Source: Bacteriovorax sp. PP10 (GTDB lineage: Bacteria; Bdellovibrionota; Bacteriovoracia; Bacteriovoracales; Bacteriovoracaceae). Taken from it: a stretch of 64,000 nucleotides of DNA. The stretch spans positions 682,001-746,000 of the forward strand of contig NZ_JAYGJQ010000002.1 in the NCBI RefSeq assembly GCF_035013165.1, read 5' to 3'. Positions 28,147 through 34,692 of the stretch are shown piece by piece (position 1 is the stretch's first letter; each line of letters opens with the position of its first letter). The notes beneath the pieces were generated by a model that worked only from the letters and a program-made list of their open reading frames with translations, was not told the DNA's origin and searched no databases. The position numbers and the translations under genes were made by a program.

Positions 28147-28415
28147 CGAGTAACTTTAAATGCTTTCGAGAGAGAGGGAGCTGAACTTTTTGAATAAGTT
28201 TTCCCTCACTTTGAGGAGTTTTAATTAGCACAAGAGTTTTGCGCTTTTTGAATTTTCTATACTTTAGATATTCAGCTAGTTTCATATTATTGTTTTAATC
28301 ATTCCCTGCATGCATAGTAAAGTATTATAACAACTATGGTCTTAATGAGTTTGCATATGAAAACTAACGAGATTTGGCTTGCGTCAAGTTGTTGAGAAAA
28401 CTATTGAAATAGGGG

Positions 28416-28460
28416 CTAATACACTTTTCTGGGTGCGGTGATACAAGATAAGTGTGTTGG
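28416..28460. repeat. Family A palindrome, copy 1 (long form)
   Basis: Inverted arms AATACACTT and AAGTGTGTT around a central TGCGGTGATACAAG. The central part matches that of the copy at 36623-36679 (TGCGATGATACAAG). It abuts the displaced ssrA fragment directly. Leftmost copy of the family that I see; the 28147-28415 stretch before it holds no convincing gene. Confidence 0.6.
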
Positions 28461-28611
28461 AGTCGCCAGGAAGGCTCCATAAAGAATCGCCGGGGTTGTT
28501 GGTGTACAAACCATCTAGTCTTCGCTCTGAGACCATAATTCAGAGATACACACGTAGTCCGCTTTATAGATGTCCTTTTGGACGAGGGGTCGATTCCCTT
28601 CACCTCCACCA
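28460..28611 (+). repeat. Displaced partial copy of the ssrA 3' end (attachment-site footprint)
   Basis: Aligns to 24558-24709 without gaps (offset 3902 bp), with five mismatches in 152 bp by my count. It starts in the middle of the tmRNA and runs exactly to the CCA end, so it lacks the tag frame and cannot be a functional tmRNA. One mismatch changes the T-loop GGGTTCG to GGGGTCG, so the tRNA-like fold is decaying. Site-specific integrases often use the tRNA-like 3' end of ssrA and leave such copies. Confidence 0.9.
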
Positions 28612-28689
28612 TGGTGGGTATCTTCCCAAAATTATTCAGGAATTTTTTTAGAAAAAATGGTGCGTGCCAAATATGTGTCACGACTTATT

Positions 28690-29688
28690 TTATGATTCAT
28701 AAAAATCGTAATCGTTTGAGTCGTAATCATCTTGATTGGAATAGAAGACACCTGTACGAGAGTTTCTTTGGCCATTAGCACTCTGTTCGAGATTCGCATC
28801 AATGTCTTCATTAAGATTTTTCGCAAAATCTGTACAAAAAATTGAAGAGTCATAAAAATTAAACTCTGGATAAGCATCAAAAAGTGTAGCTTTTAATCCA
28901 ATACTCAAAGAGTATACCTGCAGGTTGCGAAGATTCATTTCTTTAAGATTTAACCTTTCCACAATTGGTTCATGAAATCCAAATCCCATTATGAAAAGAT
29001 AGTTGGAGCGACGTATGATATTTCTTGCTTGCTCATAGTGTTCGTTATCATCATGAATGTCAGCCAATGAATTAATGCCGGTAGCGTGCTTGTGAAGAGC
29101 GTGGCCATCGAGGTTATAATCGCCATATGGTAAAGAATGACTTTCTTGTATTTCAAATTGTAAGGGTGGTAATCTCCCATGCAAGTGGAGAATCTTAGGC
29201 TTGTGACTTATTCCTCTGTTTAAAGAAAATTCATGAATAAAGTGTTGGAGAGATCGATCATAATTCAAGGTGATAAACGTAACATTACTTAATTTATGAA
29301 TTAAACCTTCTTTTTGGATTGTAAGAAAAAAAGGCATGTACCAATGTTTATTACTAAAGAAAGTATCATTATTGCTAAGATCTTCGTGAGCTAAAATACA
29401 TCTTAGAATCGCCATTTTTCCAAGTACTGCATATTTTGTAAAACTGTTAATTAATTCATCAATCGTAGAGTAGCCCCCACGAATTAATCTTGTTCTAAAT
29501 TCTAAGCAGTCTTCCTTGGTAAAGCCAACTGCTTCAAAGTTTTTAATTATATTTTCGTTGAGCATATAATCAGCTACATTATCTCTTAGTTGTGTGTCAG
29601 TAGGAAAGCCGGCACTAACGCTGGAGCCAGCTCCCAGTAAAAAAGTAATTTTTTTATCTTCCCTTAGAAGATCTAAAAAAGATGTCAT
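28690..29688 (-). CDS. SIR2-family NAD-hydrolase-like protein
   Basis: 332 residues. The N terminus has the NAD-binding GAGSS (19-23) followed by GFPT, then TLNYDRS (about 150) and the HG of HLHGRLPP, and GFGFHEP near residue 230: the order of blocks of SIR2-like defense NADases (GAGxS, NYD, HG). No CxxC zinc module of protein deacylases is visible, so NAD depletion is more likely than deacetylation. The last 50 residues are Asp/Asn/Ser-rich and probably disordered. It is the second gene of a minus-strand pair, 87 bp after the membrane protein upstream. NAD cleavage on phage infection is inferred. Confidence 0.8.
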   Translation of the reverse strand: MTSFLDLLREDKKITFLLGAGSSVSAGFPTDTQLRDNVADYMLNENIIKNFEAVGFTKEDCLEFRTRLIRGGYSTIDELINSFTKYAVLGKMAILRCILAHEDLSNNDTFFSNKHWYMPFFLTIQKEGLIHKLSNVTFITLNYDRSLQHFIHEFSLNRGISHKPKILHLHGRLPPLQFEIQESHSLPYGDYNLDGHALHKHATGINSLADIHDDNEHYEQARNIIRRSNYLFIMGFGFHEPIVERLNLKEMNLRNLQVYSLSIGLKATLFDAYPEFNFYDSSIFCTDFAKNLNEDIDANLEQSANGQRNSRTGVFYSNQDDYDSNDYDFYES

Positions 29689-29775
29689 AGAAACTCCTTT
29701 AAAAGTTTGTGCTTAAGTTCCAATATATTTCTCTAGTCACTGAATAACTAGAAAGGTGTGATGAAGCTGTATTGG

Positions 29776-30696
29776 TTAAAATTTATCTAATTCGAGATAG
29801 TCATAAACATTTGTAGGTAATCTAAATTGAACTGTAATGAAGTCCTCCTTGAATTGTGAGTCTAGATATTCTCCAATAGCGATAATAGGGGATTGAGGGC
29901 AGTCAATATGCTTTTCGATACTGATGCTATTAAGTGAAAAGTTGAGTGTACAACTTTCTATTTCTAATTTACCCTGATTTCTTAATTCGGGTCTTATTGC
30001 TGGATTCATAGGTATATAGACACTTACTATTGAGAATTTTTTAAGCTCTTCAACTTTTTGTCCACCAGGATAGTCATCAAATATATCTGCATGGCCAGTA
30101 TAGAAATATGTAATATATGGAAATGCATTCTCATTTAAATGTTTAAATGTCTCAGCAACACTAAGATAAGAAAATGAAGTAGGTTTTTGAAAGAACCGAA
30201 CACTAGATTTATCATCACTTATAAATGAGACCAATACCGCTGTTTGATACATTTTTGGAACGTTTATGATTTCCTTACTGTGAAAACGGAATTTGACATT
30301 AAAAGCAACTCTGAAATCTCCTACCTTCGATTTATATTTCTTAAAACCTTTATCAAGTAATGAGCTTTTCTTTTCTAGAATTTCAAGTTGAGCGTTGAGT
30401 TCTTGTGTTGTACTTTTAAGTATTAGTTCATTTTCTTTTCTTAGGAGTACTTCCTTTTGAAGATGAGTAATAATTTCGTTATTTTTAGAAATCATTTTTT
30501 GATTATCATATTCAGTTTTAGGGAACAGATAAATATTTACAAAAGCAATCAATAGACCGATCAACATTAGGAGATATTTTACTCTGTTTTTCTCAAAGCT
30601 ATAGTTGCTTCTAAAATCGATATAGATGAGAACGAAAGAAATGATAGTAGTACTCAATATCCAATATAAATTTGGATTTTTAATGAAATCTTTCAT
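29776..30696 (-). CDS. Membrane-anchored coiled-coil protein, unknown function
   Basis: 306 residues. Two membrane helices (about 11-28 and 39-58) are followed by a coiled coil (about 65-118) and then a 185-residue beta-rich cytoplasmic-side domain with no recognisable motif. Upstream of the SIR2 gene on the same strand with a short gap, so they are probably co-expressed. Its promoter region faces that of the retron. It could be a sensor or an anchor for the SIR2 protein, by analogy with other two-gene defense systems; that is inference from position. Confidence 0.68.
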   Translation of the reverse strand: MKDFIKNPNLYWILSTTIISFVLIYIDFRSNYSFEKNRVKYLLMLIGLLIAFVNIYLFPKTEYDNQKMISKNNEIITHLQKEVLLRKENELILKSTTQELNAQLEILEKKSSLLDKGFKKYKSKVGDFRVAFNVKFRFHSKEIINVPKMYQTAVLVSFISDDKSSVRFFQKPTSFSYLSVAETFKHLNENAFPYITYFYTGHADIFDDYPGGQKVEELKKFSIVSVYIPMNPAIRPELRNQGKLEIESCTLNFSLNSISIEKHIDCPQSPIIAIGEYLDSQFKEDFITVQFRLPTNVYDYLELDKF

Positions 30697-30858
30697 GGAT
30701 ACCTTTAAGTTAGAGAAGTAGAGGCGTTTCCGCTCAAAATTCTTTCATGTTCGATATTGTTCATTCTTCTACATACTTTTCATACTCATTTAGATTGGTC
30801 AAATAATCATTAATCGCAGTGGAATATTTTTCCATGTAACTATTTATTTCTAAGTGGT

Positions 30859-30864
30859 TATAAT
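30859..30864 (+). promoter_or_regulatory. -10 box of the retron promoter
   Basis: TATAAT seven bases upstream of the a1 repeat, so a start site at about 30870-30872 would produce the retron RNA from its first paired base. The -35 region (near TGTAAC at 30835) is weak. Confidence 0.6.
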
Positions 30865-30869
30865 TATCT

Positions 30870-31026
30870 CATATGCACCTAGCGATTAGGATGATTCCAA
30901 GGGGCTGGGATTCCCAGTTTCCGTAATGAACTTTTACTTTTCCTTGCGAAATCTTTGAATTTACTCTTTCCCTTCGGTAAAGAGCAAACCCAAAGATATC
31001 GCCGGCTATTACAGTAGGTGTGTATG
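30870..31026 (+). ncRNA. Retron msr-msd RNA
   Basis: The ends pair over 12 positions: CATATGCACCTA (a1, 30870-30881) with TAGGTGTGTATG (a2, 31015-31026), two of them wobble pairs. Right after a1 comes GCGA, placing the branching G at 30882 as in retron RNAs such as Ec86 (TTAGCGA). An msr hairpin CTGGG-ATT-CCCAG lies at 30905-30917. The msd arm is GCGA-A-ATCTTTG (30946-30957) with CAAAGAT-A-TCGC (30991-31002), enclosing an inner hairpin CTCTTT/AAAGAG. The position upstream of the effector and reverse transcriptase is the usual order for St85-type retrons. Confidence 0.85.
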
Positions 31027-31938
31027 CTTGATCGTTTAAGGGCGCCTAAGAGCGCCCTTTTTAAATCAGTAATCGAATTAAAAACATGTATCGCTGCTGA
31101 TGGCGTGTTGACTCCTCAGTTAGAGCCGCTCATTTTTTTTGTGTGTGGTGCAAGTCGTTTTTGTTCTATTAGTAAAAAGAATGTTCCTTCCTTTAGAAGA
31201 GAAGATTTAATTAATTTTCTAGAAACTAATTTTAAAAATACACATCCTTTCTTGGCTGAAAAAGTTTTTGAAAAATTACAGGAAAAGCAAAAAAGAAAGA
31301 ATATTTACGATTTAGAGAAAGAGTTATTTGAGTTGTCGGACTTTGTTATTATTGTACTTGAAAGCAATAGCTCATTCTGTGAGCTTGGGGCATTTTCACA
31401 CCGAATAGAATTAAGAAAAAAACTTATAGTCATTAACGATAAAAAATTCATTGATTCCAAGTCATTTATAAATACAGGGCCACTTGATCTTATAATGGAC
31501 GAGGATAGAGATGAGGAGAGGGTTCTTTGGTATAAAATGAGCAATACTGATTATGCTGCTGACAGTATTGGCGACACTTATGAAGATCTAGAAAAGTTGG
31601 TTAATGGTATTAAGGGAAAAAATAGACAAAAAATTATCTTGAACCATGCATCGATGTCGAAAAGACAAATGCTATTCTTATGTGACTTAATTACTCTTTG
31701 TGGTCCAATTCGAAATAAAGAAATAATTGAAATTTTGAAAATTGTTTTTGGAAATCATGACTTCATTAATTTTACAACGATGCTGGCCTTGTTGGAAACT
31801 GTAGGCTTAATAAGCTACGACGAAAAAGAATTATACTACTCTAAGGTAGAAAATCTATTCTTTGAGTATAGGGGATTAAAAATTGCGAGTTTTAAATCTG
31901 CCTTTAGATTAAACGCACTACGAGAATTAAGACTATGA
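31024..31938 (+). CDS. Retron St85-family effector (RcaT-like, NDT-type toxin)
   Basis: 304 residues from the ATG at 31024; a GTG at 31018 is possible, and no ATG lies further down before the conserved core. FFVCGAS (about residue 42), an LEKELFELSDFVIIVLES block and SSFCELGAFSHRIELRKKLIVIND (about 120-140) match the nucleoside deoxyribosyltransferase-like domain of St85-type retron effectors; Glu and Gly of CELGAFSH are in the NDT active-site position. The C-terminal 90 residues look like a winged helix (MSKRQMLFLCDLITLCGPIRNKE). Toxin held by msDNA plus reverse transcriptase, released on phage attack. Stop overlaps the RT start (ATGA). The start codon overlaps the a2 repeat. Confidence 0.84.
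   Translation: MLDRLRAPKSALFKSVIELKTCIAADGVLTPQLEPLIFFVCGASRFCSISKKNVPSFRREDLINFLETNFKNTHPFLAEKVFEKLQEKQKRKNIYDLEKELFELSDFVIIVLESNSSFCELGAFSHRIELRKKLIVINDKKFIDSKSFINTGPLDLIMDEDRDEERVLWYKMSNTDYAADSIGDTYEDLEKLVNGIKGKNRQKIILNHASMSKRQMLFLCDLITLCGPIRNKEIIEILKIVFGNHDFINFTTMLALLETVGLISYDEKELYYSKVENLFFEYRGLKIASFKSAFRLNALRELRL
31038..31062 (+). terminator. Terminator-like hairpin inside the 5' end of the effector gene
   Basis: AAGGGCGC-CTAAGA-GCGCCCTT followed by a short T-run. Six GC pairs make it much stronger than anything else in this AT-rich region. It sits 12 nt after the retron RNA and inside codons 6-13 of the effector frame. It may separate abundant retron RNA from low-level effector mRNA. 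Confidence 0.6.
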
Positions 31939-32918
31939 TAAAAAGCCATATTCTTGAATTAATGATGAAAGACCTATCCTTAACGGAAGCCGATATAAAT
32001 CAAATTATTTATAAAAATAAAATTTACAGAAGATTTCTTATAAAAAAACGATCTGGTGGATTTAGGTTAATCCATAGTGCGTCTCCGGAAGCAAAAATGA
32101 TTCAAGTTTGGCTTGCAAGAAGATTTTTTGCCCGATTGGATAAAAGTAGTCATGCATTTGCATTTCGAAAGAATTGTTCAGTTATAAAAAATGCAAATTC
32201 ACATAAAGATAATTTATATTTACTTAAGTATGATGTTAAAGATTTTTTTCCATCCATAACATACTCTCATTTTATGAAATTCTTAAATTATAATAAGTCT
32301 ATTTACTCGAAAGAGGAGCAAGATGATTTTAAAATGCTAGAGTATTTGGTTAAAAGTTTTTGCTTTCTTAAAGAAAGAACGCTGCCTCAAGGTTTTTGTA
32401 GTTCTCCAATTATTTCTAATTCATTCATGGGGTATTTTGACATACAAATTGAAAATGCTTTAAAGCAAATATCTCCAGATTGTACTTTCACTCGCTATGC
32501 AGATGATATCTCTATTTCATTTAACACTTTGTCCAAGAGAAAAGAAATCAATGACTTTATTGTCAATTTCTTTTCTAGTACGTCATGTCCATTTAAGTTA
32601 AATCAGGATAAAACGCGCTTTGGTAAACGTAAGTCTGGCTCCATGTTTGTCAATGGTATTAAAATTTGTGAAAATGGTCGCCTTACAATTCATAGGGATT
32701 ATAAAGATAAAATCAGAAGATTGTTTTATTCGTATGGTAAAAAAAAATTACCTAATTCCGAAAAGTTAGCCCTCTTAGGGCATTTATATTATCTACGTTC
32801 AGTAGATCCATTCTATTTTAATAAGCTATTTAAGAAAAACCTCATACTAATTAAAGAGTTAAGAACGGAAATTTCTGATCTTAAAAAGAATAGTAAGCAA
32901 ATTATTTCTGCTAGTTAA
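31935..32918 (+). CDS. Retron reverse transcriptase
   Basis: 327 residues. The palm motifs are all present: KYDVKDFF with Asp100, PQGFCSS (151-157), the catalytic YADD (188-191) and a late VNG (239-241) where most retrons have VTG. NANSH (86-90) is the NAxxH retron motif. It primes on the 2'-OH of the branching G and makes msDNA. Coupled to the effector by ATGA. With the RNA upstream this is a complete tripartite retron of the type II (St85/Ec86) class. Confidence 0.93.
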   Translation: MIKSHILELMMKDLSLTEADINQIIYKNKIYRRFLIKKRSGGFRLIHSASPEAKMIQVWLARRFFARLDKSSHAFAFRKNCSVIKNANSHKDNLYLLKYDVKDFFPSITYSHFMKFLNYNKSIYSKEEQDDFKMLEYLVKSFCFLKERTLPQGFCSSPIISNSFMGYFDIQIENALKQISPDCTFTRYADDISISFNTLSKRKEINDFIVNFFSSTSCPFKLNQDKTRFGKRKSGSMFVNGIKICENGRLTIHRDYKDKIRRLFYSYGKKKLPNSEKLALLGHLYYLRSVDPFYFNKLFKKNLILIKELRTEISDLKKNSKQIISAS

Positions 32919-32929
32919 AACAATAAATA

Positions 32930-32959
32930 TAAGAGATCAATTTCATAATAAATCTCTTA
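32930..32959. terminator. Possible stem-loop after the retron operon
   Basis: TAAGAGAT and ATCTCTTA form an eight-pair stem just 12 nt after the reverse transcriptase stop. There is no T-run, so it may be a 3'-end stabiliser or a weak terminator. Confidence 0.4.
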
Positions 32960-32976
32960 ACAAAAAATATGAATGA

Positions 32977-33189
32977 ATAAAAATTGTTCTTCATGAGTAT
33001 GATGTTCTTCTGCTAGAGCACACAGCACCTGCTCTAGCAAGTTCCGAGTTCACTGTTGTCCTTGCTGAGCGCTATAATGACGAAGTACTTCATGGCCAGA
33101 ATAGTAATTTATTAGATAATGCTGCTAGAAAGATATTTAAGACTTGTGGTGATCTGCATGTTGCATGCAAAAAGAAACTTAAGATGTAA
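32977..33189 (+). pseudogene. Decayed gene fragment without a start codon
   Basis: A 69-codon reading frame with coding-like amino-acid use (IVLHEYDVLLLEH, then RYNDEVLHGQNSNLLDNA) but no ATG, GTG or TTG near its 5' end and a TGA directly before it. It looks like the 3' part of a lost gene. The 32919-33457 stretch has no intact gene, only this fragment, a half repeat and a second fragment. Confidence 0.35.
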
Positions 33190-33204
33190 AAGAAAAGAGA
33201 GAAA

Positions 33205-33232
33205 GGTTCCATCACACTTTTCTGGTCGCACG
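33205..33232. repeat. Family A palindrome, half copy
   Basis: GGTTCCATCACACTTTTCTGG plus a few bases matches the left arm of the copies at 36623 and 52940; the right arm is missing. It separates the two decayed fragments. Confidence 0.5.
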
Positions 33233-33243
33233 AGTAAGGTAAT

Positions 33244-33411
33244 TTGAAAATATTCCAAGAAGGCGATACACCTAAAATAAATTTTAAGATTCATCAAGAA
33301 GATTTTTTTGATCATAAATTAGAAATTGAGAATTTAACGTACAGGATACAGTCGGGCGCAGATATTACTTACCGCGAGGAACTTTCAAACAACTTAAGAT
33401 TGATCTGTTAG
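33244..33411 (+). pseudogene. Second decayed gene fragment
   Basis: A 55-codon frame from TTG 33244 with coding-like content (KIFQEGDTPKINFKI, then NLTYRIQSGADITYREEL). TAA stops it on the left; the frame could be an independent small gene, but the absence of a ribosome site and the repeat directly upstream suggest a remnant. Confidence 0.3.
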
Positions 33412-33457
33412 CGATAAAAAAGAAATGCAGAATAAAACTAAAACGGATTCAATATAG

Positions 33458-34360
33458 ATGAAATATAACTTAAAAATAAATATATTTAAAAAGAAGAGTA
33501 AAGCAAAGCAAGTCGAATTTATGAGAAACTGGTTTAGTGAAAGGTTTGAAGATCCTGCGCATGGAACTCCATATGACTCTTCCGAAGGGGGTTACCAGTG
33601 GATATATGGTGGCCCGTACGATGCTGAGGAAATATTAGATGGTAACTTTGCTGAGTTTGCGAAAAAGGGTGCAATCGAAGAATTAAGTGAGGAACTAAGT
33701 TATGAATGCTCTCATTGGACCAGGACGCGTTATTACGATGATGAGCTTTATCCCGACGAAGAAGATTGGGCATTTGATTTAGTATTTGAAGATTTTCAAA
33801 TTATAGATAGAGCTAAGGCGAGTTTATCTTCTATAGAGAAGCTTTTGGGAAAAAGAAAGTTAGCATATGAAGAAAAAAAATTTAATGAAATGATGACTTT
33901 TAGTTTCTGCATCACGATTATGGAAACTTATCTTTCAGATATTTTTTTAAGAGTTATTTTAAAGAATGTAGACTTGAAGAAAAAATACTTGCAAAACGAT
34001 AAGATTCTTTCAAAAACAAATATTTCTCTTGGGGAATTATTCGATAAATATGACAAAGTAGATGCAATTATGCGTGATCGAATTCACAATACTTCATTTC
34101 ATAACTTAGCCACAGTTAAAGCCATTTTTAATACGGTGCTGGGAATAGATATAGGAGATATTTCAGTATTATCTAAATATGTTGAAAAAAGGCATGATTT
34201 CGTACATCGCGGTGGAAAGTCCAAAGAAGGACAACCGGTAAGCACGAGTGAAAAAGAAATTAAGGAACTTGTTCGACTTGTTCGACGTTGTTGCCTAGAT
34301 CTGGACAGTAAAATCATTAACAAAAAACTTATCAAGGTTTCCGAGAACGAAATTGAATAG
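33458..34360 (+). CDS. HEPN-domain protein, probable RNase toxin
   Basis: 300 residues. The N-terminal part has a recurring motif of unknown role (GTPYDSSEGGYQWIYGGPYDA, residues 36-56) and an acidic stretch. The C-terminal 160 residues are helical and end with Arg245-His-Asp-Phe-Val-His250, the RX4H active site of HEPN ribonucleases. HEPN proteins often act in abortive infection. No partner nucleotidyltransferase (MNT) is next to it, so it is probably a stand-alone or orphan effector. Neighbouring NACHT and retron genes support a defense role by association. Confidence 0.72.
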   Translation: MKYNLKINIFKKKSKAKQVEFMRNWFSERFEDPAHGTPYDSSEGGYQWIYGGPYDAEEILDGNFAEFAKKGAIEELSEELSYECSHWTRTRYYDDELYPDEEDWAFDLVFEDFQIIDRAKASLSSIEKLLGKRKLAYEEKKFNEMMTFSFCITIMETYLSDIFLRVILKNVDLKKKYLQNDKILSKTNISLGELFDKYDKVDAIMRDRIHNTSFHNLATVKAIFNTVLGIDIGDISVLSKYVEKRHDFVHRGGKSKEGQPVSTSEKEIKELVRLVRRCCLDLDSKIINKKLIKVSENEIE

Positions 34361-34415
34361 ATAATACTCATATTGGATAAAGATTTAACCTAGAAGTTCT
34401 TGTTGTAGCTATTTG

Positions 34416-34447
34416 GGGCTACGTAGCCCACTGAAGGTGTTTTTTTT
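34416..34447 (+). terminator. Likely terminator after the HEPN gene
   Basis: GGGCTACGTAGCCC, a 14-nt perfect palindrome, and ten bases later eight T. GTAGC at 34405 could pair with GCTAC at 34418 in an alternative fold. The rest of 34361-34692 is AT-rich with no gene that I can support. Confidence 0.55.
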
Positions 34448-34692
34448 ATTTCTAATAAAATAAATAACCTAGATATTAGTAATTCACTTTTAATATTACC
34501 TGAAGTCATCGCAAATCACCCATAGTTAGTTTTTGATTTAAGTATTTTTAATTCCTAACCGAATAGATGGCATCGAGAAATTGATCATCGACTATGCAAT
34601 AAACGTTTGAGAGTAATGAGATTTTCTACGTTACCGTTACCGTTGCATTTGATTTTGTAAATATGTAGCTTAAATAACAATTGGAGTAGTGA

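Noticed and set aside
28139-28285. A 48-codon minus-strand frame (begins MKLAEYLKYRKF) convergent with the type ISP-like gene.
   Set aside because: Lys/Leu-rich, overlaps the end of the other gene, ribosome site 17 bases away. Too weak to report as a gene.
34405-34447. Riboswitch or attenuator with two alternative stems after the HEPN gene.
   Set aside because: Alternative pairing is only five bases and the NACHT gene starts 250 bp away; a simple terminator is enough.
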